A stretch of DNA of 9,304 nucleotides from Candidatus Acetothermia bacterium. GTDB taxonomy: Bacteria; Bipolaricaulota; Bipolaricaulia; UBA7950; UBA9294. Where the stretch lies: positions 1 to 9,304 of the forward strand of contig QMQL01000021.1 in the NCBI GenBank assembly GCA_003650505.1, read 5' to 3'. Made by a program: the position numbers and the translations under genes. This document shows positions 1 to 6,435 of this stretch, one piece after another. Every line of letters begins with the position of its first letter. Position 1 is the stretch's first letter. A model generated the notes under the pieces. That model was not told the origin of the DNA, did not search any database, and worked only from the letters and a program-made list of their open reading frames with translations.

Positions 1-531
1 ATCGAGGATCTGGGCCCCGATCCTCTCCCCCCTCCCGCTCGGGCGGAGGAGATTGATCCGGCCGTCGACGAGCTGGGCGAGGTCCTTGTCCGAGGTGAGG
101 ATCAGGCAGCCCTTCCCGCGAGAGGAGGCGGCGCGGGCGATCGAGGCGATCACGTCGTCGGCCTCCACCCCCGGTTCGGTCAACGTCGGGATCCCGAGGG
201 CGGCGAGGAGGCGCTCGATCAGCGGGAGCTGCGCCGCCAGATCCTCGGGGATCGGCTTCCGCGTCGCCTTGTAGGCCGGGTAGAGCTCGTGGCGGAAGGT
301 GACCCCGCCCGCGTCGAAGACGACGGCACAGTACGCCGACGGGTATTCCCGGAACGTCTTCAGCAGAGCGCGCCAGAACCCGAAGACGGCGTTCACCGGC
401 GTCCCGGAGCGGGTCGTCAGGCCGCGGATCGCGTAGTAGGAACGGTAGGCGAGGGAATGACCGTCGAACAGGAGGATCCGCCGTTCGTCTAGCCGGGCGG
501 GAAGGCCGAGGGCCTCCTCATAGGTAGACAT
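1..531 (-). CDS. polA: DNA polymerase I, N-terminal 5'-3' exonuclease part (partial)
   Basis: The gene enters from its start codon and is cut by the left window edge; 177 residues are visible. They match the 5' nuclease (FEN-like) domain of Pol I, which removes RNA primers and flaps in lagging-strand synthesis and repair. The acidic metal ligands of the family are all present: Asp23 in LLFDG, Asp73 in VVFDAGG, Glu123/Asp125/Asp126 in VEADDV, and Asp148/Asp150 in TSDKDLAQLV. The YKATRKPIPEDL stretch matches the substrate-binding helical arch. Two adjacent ATGs exist (534 and 531). I chose 531 because a GGGAG ribosome site at 537-541 then has a 5-base spacer. The start lies inside the end of ruvC, so translation is probably coupled. 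The polymerase domain lies outside the window, so a stand-alone 5' exonuclease cannot be excluded. Confidence 0.9.
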   Translation of the reverse strand, partial: MSTYEEALGLPARLDERRILLFDGHSLAYRSYYAIRGLTTRSGTPVNAVFGFWRALLKTFREYPSAYCAVVFDAGGVTFRHELYPAYKATRKPIPEDLAAQLPLIERLLAALGIPTLTEPGVEADDVIASIARAASSRGKGCLILTSDKDLAQLVDGRINLLRPSGRGERIGAQILD

Positions 532-1024
532 CATCGCTCCCGCCCGGTCCGGTGATGTCGAGGAGGTAGCAGAGGGCGAGCGCAAGGCCATCGGCGACGT
601 CGTCAGGCTTTGGCGTCTCGGGGAGGCGGAGGAGCCGCTTCACCATCGCCTGTACCTGCGATTTGGTCGCCCTCCCGTACCCTGTGATCCGCTTCTTCAC
701 CTGGAGGGGGGTATAGCCCCGGACCGGGATCTCGGCCGCTGCCATCAGCAGCGCGCCGCGCGCCTCGGCCGTCCGCATCGCCGTCTTGGCGTTCGTCGCC
801 AGGTAGACCTCCTCGATCGCCACCCCGTCCGGCCGGTATTCCTCGATCAGGGCCTGCGCTTCGCGGTAGATCTCCTGGAGCCGCTCGGCCCGCGGCCGTT
901 CCTTTCCCGTCTCGATCACGCCGCCGGCGACCACTTCCCATCCGGCCGCGGTCATCCGGACGACCCCGTATCCGGTGGTGGCGAGACCGGGGTCGAACCC
1001 GATCGTCACCGTCTCTCTGTTCAT
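518..1024 (-). CDS. ruvC: Holliday junction resolvase RuvC
   Basis: 168 residues, the usual RuvC length. RuvC is a homodimeric endonuclease that cuts Holliday junctions symmetrically during recombinational repair, working with RuvAB. The fold is RNase H-like and all four acidic catalytic residues are visible: Asp11 in GFDPG, Glu71 in VAIEEVYLATN, and Asp142 and Asp145 in DDVADGLALAL. The KSQVQAMVKRLL helix (121-132) is also typical. The reading frame stays open far upstream, but the family N-terminus begins at MNRETVTIGFDPG. That ATG overlaps the stop of the DUF177 gene as ATGA, which fixes the start and implies coupled translation. ruvA and ruvB are not adjacent. The gene is followed with overlap by polA, giving a small DNA-repair pair at the operon's end. 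Confidence 0.96.
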   Translation of the reverse strand: MNRETVTIGFDPGLATTGYGVVRMTAAGWEVVAGGVIETGKERPRAERLQEIYREAQALIEEYRPDGVAIEEVYLATNAKTAMRTAEARGALLMAAAEIPVRGYTPLQVKKRITGYGRATKSQVQAMVKRLLRLPETPKPDDVADGLALALCYLLDITGPGGSDDVYL

Positions 1025-1473
1025 CGGAGCAACTCCCCGAGTGTGCGGCGATCCTCCTTCGGAGGATGGCAGACGTGGTCCGGTTCCTCGTTCAGGTTCG
1101 CCCCGCACACCGGACATAGCCCGCGGCAGTCCTCCCGGCAGAGGACGTTCGGATCGAGCGCCGAGAGGATCAGGCGGAGGAGCGGCGATTCGAGGTCGAC
1201 CGCCTCCTCGCCGGCGGGGATCCTCACCTCGAACGCCTCGAACCGCTCGCTCGACCGCGTCACCGGCGCAAGGCAGCGCCGGCACGGCTCGGTAACCCGC
1301 CCTTTGACCGTTCCTTCCACGTAGAGGACGCCGAGCTGGACGAACCCTTCACCGTCGAGGGCGATCCGATCCACCGTCCTCATCCCCCCCTCGCTCCAAG
1401 AACCCTCCAACACGAGGTGGAGCGGGAGCCGTCGGCCCGGGTTCCTCACCAGCTCGCTGATATCAACGCCCAT
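1021..1473 (-). CDS. YceD/DUF177 family Cys-rich protein
   Basis: 150 residues matching the DUF177 (YceD) family. In E. coli YceD is linked to 23S rRNA maturation, and the gene normally precedes rpmF (ribosomal protein L32). Visible features are a CRRC pair (Cys64, Cys67) in the middle and the family's C-terminal cluster Cys112-x3-Cys116-x3-Cys120-PV-Cys123-GANLN, with Cys135 further on, likely a zinc site. The start at MGVDISEL gives the normal family length; a longer in-frame ATG at 1527 would overlap folP by 65 bases and add a basic, low-complexity leader. With the chosen start it overlaps the folP stop by 11 bases. Unusually, the next gene is ruvC, not rpmF. The family assignment is secure; the exact role is inferred from homologues. 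Confidence 0.88.
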   Translation of the reverse strand: MGVDISELVRNPGRRLPLHLVLEGSWSEGGMRTVDRIALDGEGFVQLGVLYVEGTVKGRVTEPCRRCLAPVTRSSERFEAFEVRIPAGEEAVDLESPLLRLILSALDPNVLCREDCRGLCPVCGANLNEEPDHVCHPPKEDRRTLGELLR

Positions 1474-2296
1474 CTTCCCGGAGGCGGAACGCCACGTCGG
1501 CCGCCCGCCTCCCCTCCTTCGCGTCATGCACGCGGATGATGTCCGCGCCGTTCATTATGGCGATCGCGCTCGCTGCGATCGTCCCCTCGAGCCGCTCCTC
1601 CGGAGGGAGGCCGAGGATCTCGCCGATGAACGACTTGCGTGATACCCCGATCAGGATCGGAGCTCCAAGGTCGGTCAGCCTGTTCAACCGGCGGATGATG
1701 GCGATGTTGTGGGAGAGGAGCTTTCCGAACCCGATCCCCGGATCGAGGACGATCCTCTCTTGCGCGACCCCCGCTTTCACGGCGTAGGAGATCCGCTCGG
1801 CGAGGAATGAGCGGATCTCCTCGACCACGTCCCCGTAGGCGGGGGAGTGCTGCATCGTCGCCGGGGTGCCGAGCATGTGCATCAATACGAGTGCGGCCCC
1901 GCTTTTCGCCACGACCATCGGCATTTGCGGATCGAACCTGAGCGCGCTTATGTCGTTCACCATCGTCGCTCCGGCGGATAGGGCCTCTGCCGCCACTTCG
2001 GCCTTCGTCGTGTCGACCGAGATCAAGGCGTCGCTCCGCTTCCTTATCCCTTCGATCACCGGTATAACCCGGTCGAGCTCCTCCTGCAGCGGGATCGACT
2101 CCGCCCCCGGCCGGCTCGATTCGCCGCCGATGTCGATGATGTCGGCACCGTCCGTTTCCATCTGAAGGCCTCGCTTCACCGCCGCAGTCGGTTGGGCGTA
2201 GATCCCACCGTCGTAGAACGAATCAGGGGTGACGTTAAGGACGCCCATCACCAAGACGCGATCCCTTTTCCTCTCCCATTCTGCGAATCGATCCAT
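1463..2296 (-). CDS. folP: Dihydropteroate synthase
   Basis: 277 residues, a normal DHPS length. The enzyme condenses 6-hydroxymethyl-7,8-dihydropterin diphosphate with p-aminobenzoate in folate synthesis and is the sulfonamide target. Signatures run in order: MGVLNVTPDSFYDGG (17-31, diphosphate loop), DIGGESSRPGA (55-65), SVDTTK (93-98), MVNDISAL (112-119), LMHMLGTPATMQ (138-149), VLDPGIGFGK (183-192), IGVSRKSFIG (216-225, with the pterin-binding Lys of the SRK motif) and the closing RVHD (255-258). The start at 2296 gives a family-like N-terminus. No Shine-Dalgarno sequence precedes it and the promoter's -10 box lies only 6 bases upstream, so the message is probably leaderless. It heads the operon folP > DUF177 > ruvC > polA. 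Confidence 0.97.
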   Translation of the reverse strand: MDRFAEWERKRDRVLVMGVLNVTPDSFYDGGIYAQPTAAVKRGLQMETDGADIIDIGGESSRPGAESIPLQEELDRVIPVIEGIRKRSDALISVDTTKAEVAAEALSAGATMVNDISALRFDPQMPMVVAKSGAALVLMHMLGTPATMQHSPAYGDVVEEIRSFLAERISYAVKAGVAQERIVLDPGIGFGKLLSHNIAIIRRLNRLTDLGAPILIGVSRKSFIGEILGLPPEERLEGTIAASAIAIMNGADIIRVHDAKEGRRAADVAFRLREDGR

Positions 2297-2302
2297 GCGA
2301 TG

Positions 2303-2311
2303 AGTATACCA
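2303..2311 (-). promoter_or_regulatory. Extended -10 promoter of folP operon
   Basis: On the minus strand the sequence reads TGGTATACT: a TATACT -10 hexamer (2303-2308) preceded by the extended -10 TGn. Only six bases (CATCGC) separate it from the folP ATG, so the expected transcription start is the A of the ATG (2296). The -35 region around 2326-2332 is poor (TTCTAC-like), which is compatible with an extended -10 promoter. The start site is a prediction from spacing only. Confidence 0.6.
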
Positions 2312-2339
2312 TGCGGATTGGCCCTGGTAGAATCGGCGT

Positions 2340-2368
2340 TTGACGCCCCCCTCCCCGCTTCCTACAAT
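2340..2368 (+). promoter_or_regulatory. Sigma-70-type promoter of rplI operon
   Basis: TTGACG (2340-2345) and TACAAT (2363-2368) are separated by exactly 17 bases; each matches its consensus hexamer at 5 of 6 positions. The predicted start near 2375 gives a leader of only about 13 bases, just enough for the ribosome site. It is back to back with the folP promoter, so both operons fire from one 91-base intergenic region. Confidence 0.75.
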
Positions 2369-2376
2369 TCGTGGTG

Positions 2377-2382
2377 AAAGGA
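2377..2382 (+). promoter_or_regulatory. Ribosome binding site deciding the rplI GTG start
   Basis: AAAGGA lies 5 bases before GTG 2388. The upstream in-frame ATG at 2340 sits inside the promoter's -35 box and has no ribosome site, so the GTG is the credible start. Confidence 0.75.
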
Positions 2383-2387
2383 TTGGG

Positions 2388-2861
2388 GTGATTACGATCG
2401 CAAAGGTATTGTTGACGTCCACGGTGGAGAACCTCGGCCACGTCGGTGAAGTGGTTGAGGTAGCCGATGGATATGCGAGGAACTATCTCTTCCCGCGCGG
2501 ACTCGCCATCGAGCCGACGGAGCACAATATCGCCCGGTTCGCCAAGGAAAGGAAGGCGCACGAGGCCGAGCTGCTGGAGCGGGAGGAGAAGGCGCGCTAC
2601 ATCCGCGATCGGCTTGCGGATCAGACGCTCGTCTTCGTCAGGAAAGCGCATGACGATGACAGGCTCTACGGATCGGTCCGATCCGAGGATATCGCCGCGA
2701 AGATCGAGGAGCTCGTCGGGGAGCATATCGAGCCGGCGAAGATCCGGTTGGAACGGCCGATCGAGACCCTCGGCCCGCATTCGGTGACGGTCAACCTCTA
2801 CAAGGATATAACGGTCGAGGTCCGGATCCGCGTCGATGAGGAGGGTGCGAAGGAGGAATAA
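2388..2861 (+). CDS. rplI: 50S ribosomal protein L9
   Basis: 157 residues from a GTG start. bL9 binds 23S rRNA near the base of the L1 stalk and helps maintain reading frame. The N-terminal rRNA-binding domain carries the family signature, split here as ENLGHVGEVVEVADGYARN and NYLFPRGLA. A charged connecting helix follows, roughly residues 45-80 (ARFAKERKAHEAELLEREEK). The C-terminal domain is complete, with DDDRLYGSVRSEDIA and RPIETLGPHSVTVNLY. It is slightly longer than the usual ~148 residues because of a short acidic tail. L9 genes commonly sit with rpsF/ssb/rpsR; here rplI instead leads an operon with two envelope genes, seven bases ahead of the next start. Confidence 0.97.
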   Translation: MITIAKVLLTSTVENLGHVGEVVEVADGYARNYLFPRGLAIEPTEHNIARFAKERKAHEAELLEREEKARYIRDRLADQTLVFVRKAHDDDRLYGSVRSEDIAAKIEELVGEHIEPAKIRLERPIETLGPHSVTVNLYKDITVEVRIRVDEEGAKEE

Positions 2862-2867
2862 CCCGCG

Positions 2868-4538
2868 ATGAGAGGCGGGTTGGCCGGGTGGATAGCTTCA
2901 GTCCTGATCCTCCTTCCGTTCGTCGCAGCCGGGACGGAGGCCCCGCTCTTCATCGACGGCGTGCCGGCTGTGCTTTCATCCCCGCTCGTCGTCTCCGAGG
3001 GGACCGCCTACGCCCCCCTCGCCGATCTCGCTCCCGCGATCGGGGTCGAAGTGGTCAGGGCTACTTTCGAGTCGGTGACGCTCCGCTGGAACGGCGGGCG
3101 GGCCGATTTCCCCGCCTCCCGATTTCCGGTATTCTCCGGGGAGACTTACGTCTCCATCGACTGGCTCATCGCCCTCGTCGGCGGGAGGATCCACCGGATA
3201 GGGGAGGAGCTGCACGTCGATACGTCCGTGGCCGGGCTCGTCGATCTCGAGGCGAGCGAGGAGGAGGTCCTCCTCCGGTTCGATGGATTCGTCCCGCAGG
3301 AGGTGGCCGTTCAGGATGAATCGACGATCCGGGTCCTGTTTCATCATTGCCGAATCCGGATCCCTCCCCAGTCGATCATCCTCGCCGGCGGGAGGATCGA
3401 TCGGGTCGACCTTGCCTCCATCGAGCCTGGGGGGTGCGAATTGACCCTATCCCTCAGCCGCTCCGGCCCCCTTCGGGTGAGGAGGTTCGAATCGTCCGGC
3501 TTCTACTCCGTTTCGATAGAGATCGGGGACGAGTCGTATTTCGAGACGGTGACTGAGATGTCCGGTGGGATCGCTGTCCACGAGGTGAGGGCGGTCATGA
3601 GCGGCGGTGAGACGGAACTCGCCTATGTCACTGTAGATGATTGGCGGAGGGATTACCGCCTCCGACCGGGGATCTCTCCCGCTGGGGTCGGCCGGACTTC
3701 CCCTCTCACCGAGATTGCAGCAGGCCCCGGTGCTATCGCTGCCATCGGGGGAGGATCGAGCCTCGACCTCTTCGTCCTCGACGGCATCCCCTATGCCCTC
3801 GGTTCGGGGACGGGGGAGGCCCTCGGCTTCGATCTGTTCGGGAGGCCTTATACCTTTTCCGCCTCGGTCTCGGTCGCGTTCTGCGCTGCAGGTGTGAAGG
3901 TCCCGCTCGATGGGGTGAATCGCCCCCTCACCTACGGTGAGGCGGTCGCCTACTCCCCAGGCTATACCAGCGAGATCGCCCGCGGTGTTCCAGGCTCGTT
4001 TACCGTGATCAAGCTGCGCGACGGCCGGGTCGTCTCGATCTTTGATGGGCCGTTCGTCTCCACCGAACCGACGGCGGCGTTCGTCGTGGCGAGCGGGGAG
4101 GCGAGGGGAGCCTTCTCTTCGATCTCCCTCGGAGATCGGGCGAAGATCGAGACCGATAGCTCCGATGACGGTACCGATGTGATCGACGCGATCGGGATCG
4201 TCGGGGTGCTGTTCGAGGATGGGAACGATCTTTCCCCCTCGATCGCGGCCCGGCTCGGGTCGGCGGCCGGCGAGCCGCTCGGCTGGGACCTCGTCTGCAC
4301 CGATTGGTACGGAGGGCTGATCCTCCTTTCGGTGAATCGGGATCCTGCGAGCGCTGGGGCGACGTTGAGCGATCTCGCAGCGTACCTCCGGTCCCTTTCC
4401 TCTCCGGTGAGGGGAGCGTTCATCCTCAACGCCGGTCGGTCGGGGGGGGTGGTCTGTTCGGATTCCGGCTCCTACTGCCATCTGGTGAGCGGTGAGCGGG
4501 TCGCCGCCGCCCTCTGCCTCGTTCCGGTCGAGCGATGA
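2868..4538 (+). CDS. Secreted protein: CuAO-N/AMIN-like front, degenerate NAGPA-like domain
   Basis: 556 residues. A signal peptide is visible (1 to ~25: basic start, hydrophobic core, small residues before Pro26), so it should act outside the membrane. Residues ~27-118 resemble the copper amine oxidase N-like domain (LFIDGVPAVL, YAPLADLAPAIGVEV), a wall-associated module rather than an oxidase. Residues ~124-220 are beta-rich and AMIN-like. Residues ~285-553 follow the phosphodiester glycosidase (NAGPA/DUF2233) pattern: VLDGIPYALGSG, ALGFDLFGRPYTF, NRPLTYGEAVAYSPGYTS, TLSDLAAYLRSL. The hallmark motifs are altered: the early NGGFF is IGGGSSL (293-299) and the late LDGGGS is LNAGRSG (520-526). 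Catalysis is therefore doubtful, and a binding or scaffold role is more likely. Seven cysteines, two close together (530, 537), could form disulfides. AAGGAGG lies at 2850-2856. It overlaps murJ as ATGA, suggesting a cell-wall role. Confidence 0.8.
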   Translation: MRGGLAGWIASVLILLPFVAAGTEAPLFIDGVPAVLSSPLVVSEGTAYAPLADLAPAIGVEVVRATFESVTLRWNGGRADFPASRFPVFSGETYVSIDWLIALVGGRIHRIGEELHVDTSVAGLVDLEASEEEVLLRFDGFVPQEVAVQDESTIRVLFHHCRIRIPPQSIILAGGRIDRVDLASIEPGGCELTLSLSRSGPLRVRRFESSGFYSVSIEIGDESYFETVTEMSGGIAVHEVRAVMSGGETELAYVTVDDWRRDYRLRPGISPAGVGRTSPLTEIAAGPGAIAAIGGGSSLDLFVLDGIPYALGSGTGEALGFDLFGRPYTFSASVSVAFCAAGVKVPLDGVNRPLTYGEAVAYSPGYTSEIARGVPGSFTVIKLRDGRVVSIFDGPFVSTEPTAAFVVASGEARGAFSSISLGDRAKIETDSSDDGTDVIDAIGIVGVLFEDGNDLSPSIAARLGSAAGEPLGWDLVCTDWYGGLILLSVNRDPASAGATLSDLAAYLRSLSSPVRGAFILNAGRSGGVVCSDSGSYCHLVSGERVAAALCLVPVER

Positions 4539-6043
4539 GGCGGCTCGCCCGCGATATCGCCCTGATGGCCCTCGCCACCGGGATCTCGCGGCTGTTCGGG
4601 CTGGGGCGCGAGGTGGTGATCGCCGACCGTTTCGGGGCGACGGGGGCGTACGACGCCTTCTTGATCGCTTTCTTCATCCCCCAATTCCTCAGGCAGCTTC
4701 TGGCCGAGGGTGCGTTGGCCACCGCGTTCGTCCCGGTCTACACGCGGCTCCATCCCTCGAGCGAAGAGGCCGATCGATTCGCGAGCAACCTGTTCTCGCT
4801 CCTGGCCCTCCTATACCCGATCGTCGTCGCCCTCGGGGTCATCCTTGCCCCCTACTACGTCCCGTTCCTCGCCAGCGGATTCCCGCCCGAGAAGCTCGCC
4901 CTCGCGATCACCCTCGCCCGGATCGTCTTCCCGTTCATCGCGCTGATCGGGTTCGGGGCCATGTTCATGGGGATACTGAATTCGCACCACCGCTTCTTCT
5001 CCGCTTCGTTCGCCCCGGTCTGGTTCAACGTCGGGATGATCATCGGCGCGATCTTCGTGTCGCCCCGGTTTCCGGCTCGGCCGATCTACGGGCTCGCTCT
5101 CGGCGTCCTTATCGGAGGGGGAGGGCAGCTCCTCTCCCAGCTCCCCTCCCTCCGCGCGGTCGGGTTCCGCTTCCGGTTCTCCCTGTTTCCGATTCATCCG
5201 GCTATCCTTGAGCTCCTCCGGCGGCTCGCCCCCGCCGTCTTGATCCTCGCCGTCGCGCAGGTGAACATGCTCGTCGACAACAAGCTCGCCTCCCATCTCG
5301 GGGATGGGAGCATATCCGCCCTCCAGTACGCTATGAGGCTGTTCCAGCTCCCGCTCGGGGTGTTCGCCGTAAGCATCGCCACCGCCCTCCTCCCCCGCCT
5401 CTCCGCTGCCGAGGCCGAGGGGGAGAGGGATCGGTTTTCACGGTACTTGAGCGATGGGATCGCAGCGAGTGCGTTCGTCCTCCTCCCGGCGATGGTCGGA
5501 CTCTTCATCGTCGGACCGGATCTGGTCCGCCTCCTCTTTCAGCACGGGAGCTTCCACGGCGCCGATACGATCCGGACAGCGCGGGCCCTCTCCTTCTACG
5601 TCATCGGCCTTCTCCCCTACGGGCTCGTCTACGTCCAGACCCGCGCCTGCTACGCCATCGGCCGGACGACCTTCCCTCTTTTCGCCTCGATCCTCGCCGT
5701 GGCGACGAACGTCGGCCTCGACCTCGCCCTCGTCGGCCCGCTCCGCGAAGGGGGGTTGGCGCTCGCCACCGCTGTCGCAGGTGCGGTAAACGCCATCTCC
5801 CTTTTCGCCTTCCTCTGGCCGCGGGTCGGACCGGGCCGGCGCCTCCTGAGGCAGATCGGGATCATCGGCCTCGCCTCGGGCCTATTGGGAGGGGTTCTGA
5901 TCGGGTTGCGGTTCCTCTTGAATGGAGCGTCTCCGGCGGTATCCGTCGTTGTTCTAACGGTCGGTGGCGGTGCGGTCTACCTCGCGTTCACCCGCTGGGC
6001 CGGGATCTGGGACTTATTAACCGATATTGAGGGGGCGGTTTAG
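4535..6043 (+). CDS. murJ: Lipid II flippase MurJ
   Basis: 502 residues, close to the usual ~510, forming a polytopic inner-membrane protein with about 14 hydrophobic helices (MOP superfamily). MurJ flips undecaprenyl-linked lipid II across the membrane for peptidoglycan synthesis. The N-terminus carries the family pattern SRLFGLGREVVIADRFG, then AYDAFLIAF and FLRQLLAEGALATAFVPVY. Residues equivalent to the functionally important E. coli Arg18, Arg24, Asp39 and Arg52 are Arg19, Arg25, Asp40 and Arg53; the central-cavity Arg270 corresponds to Arg268 in YAMRLFQLPLG. The start overlaps the upstream stop as ATGA and has only a weak ribosome site, so its translation probably depends on the secreted protein gene. 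Its stop overlaps the convergent SufT gene's stop. Confidence 0.96.
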   Translation: MRRLARDIALMALATGISRLFGLGREVVIADRFGATGAYDAFLIAFFIPQFLRQLLAEGALATAFVPVYTRLHPSSEEADRFASNLFSLLALLYPIVVALGVILAPYYVPFLASGFPPEKLALAITLARIVFPFIALIGFGAMFMGILNSHHRFFSASFAPVWFNVGMIIGAIFVSPRFPARPIYGLALGVLIGGGGQLLSQLPSLRAVGFRFRFSLFPIHPAILELLRRLAPAVLILAVAQVNMLVDNKLASHLGDGSISALQYAMRLFQLPLGVFAVSIATALLPRLSAAEAEGERDRFSRYLSDGIAASAFVLLPAMVGLFIVGPDLVRLLFQHGSFHGADTIRTARALSFYVIGLLPYGLVYVQTRACYAIGRTTFPLFASILAVATNVGLDLALVGPLREGGLALATAVAGAVNAISLFAFLWPRVGPGRRLLRQIGIIGLASGLLGGVLIGLRFLLNGASPAVSVVVLTVGGGAVYLAFTRWAGIWDLLTDIEGAV

Positions 6044-6344
6044 CGGCTGTAGCCGAGCTGCCTTTTCGCCTCGTCCGAGAGGCGATCCGGGGTCCACGGC
6101 GGATCCCATACGAGATTGACATCGATCTCAGTCCCTCCGAACGCTTGGCGGAGCGCCTCCTCAACCTGGAGGCGATCATCGCGGCGAGCGGACAGCCCGG
6201 GGTGGTGAGGGTCATGTCGACGCTAATTTTGCCCGGTTCTATATTTATATCATAAATAAGACCAAGGTCAACGACATTTATGCCTAGTTCAGGGTCGATC
6301 ACTGATTCGAGGGTAGACCGTATCTGGTCGCTCGTGGTACTCAT
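6040..6344 (-). pseudogene. SufT/MIP18-family (DUF59) Fe-S assembly factor, single-base frameshift
   Basis: Proteins of this family (SufT, PaaD-like, MIP18) help load or repair Fe-S clusters. The first frame encodes VIDPELGINVVDLGLIYD and TLTTPGCPLAAMIA, including the conserved Cys51. At about 6168-6171 it leaves the family; moving one base gives QVEEALRQAFGG, NLVWDPPWTPDRLSDEAK and RQLGYSR ending at TAA 6040-6042. Restoring one base gives 101 residues, a normal length, and all family motifs are otherwise intact. This is either a recent inactivation or a sequence error (CCC read as CC would suffice). AAGGAGG (6350-6356) sits 5 bases before ATG 6344; ATG 6347 is less well spaced. The 5' half is AT-rich with several ATA codons, unlike the neighbours. 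If the frameshift is real, translation would run on antisense to murJ until 5988. Confidence 0.85.
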
Positions 6345-6349
6345 CATAT

Positions 6350-6356
6350 CCTCCTT
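6350..6356 (-). promoter_or_regulatory. Strong ribosome binding site of the SufT gene
   Basis: AAGGAGG lies 5 bases from ATG 6344 and 2 bases from ATG 6347. The same spacing occurs before the CGGC gene, which favours 6344 as the start. Confidence 0.7.
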
Positions 6357-6368
6357 CGGTTCGGGGGG

Positions 6369-6397
6369 ATGATACGGCCTTGTGGCGATGCGATCAA
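6369..6397 (-). promoter_or_regulatory. Probable promoter of the SufT gene
   Basis: On the minus strand, TTGATC (6392-6397) and TATCAT (6369-6374) are 17 bases apart. The -35 matches 4 of 6 and the -10 matches 5 of 6 consensus bases. The predicted start near 6362 gives an ~18-base leader containing AAGGAGG. The site lies in the 91-base gap after the CGGC gene, so SufT may be transcribed both alone and by read-through. Confidence 0.5.
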
Positions 6398-6435
6398 AGG
6401 AACGATCTATCATGCCGGTCCTTTCATGGATGGAT

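Noticed and set aside
53..492. Plus-strand open frames opposite polA (73 and 67 residues)
   Set aside because: They are Arg/Ser/Pro-rich shadow frames typical of high-G+C DNA, with no ribosome site or family motif. The minus strand encodes a clear Pol I exonuclease domain.
1025..1285. 87-residue N-terminal extension of RuvC in the open frame
   Set aside because: It overlaps the DUF177 coding sequence, is Pro/Arg/Gly-rich, and RuvC homologues begin at the GFDPG strand; the ATGA junction at 1024 fits much better.
2341..2360. C-rich tract in the folP-rplI gap as an operator
   Set aside because: It lies in the -35 and spacer region of the rplI promoter and shows no repeat or dyad symmetry beyond what base composition would give.
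3447..4481. Long minus-strand open frame (344 residues) opposite the secreted protein gene
   Set aside because: The sequence is charged and repetitive (Arg, Asp, Glu, Pro) without a recognisable fold. The plus-strand frame has a signal peptide and family motifs, so this is an antisense shadow.
6067..6084. Inverted repeat CGCCTC-N6-GAGGCG just past the murJ stop, near a TTTT run
   Set aside because: The T-run precedes the stem on the plus strand and becomes AAAA after it on the minus strand, so it cannot be an intrinsic terminator for either. It lies in the SufT coding region (DRLSDEAKR).
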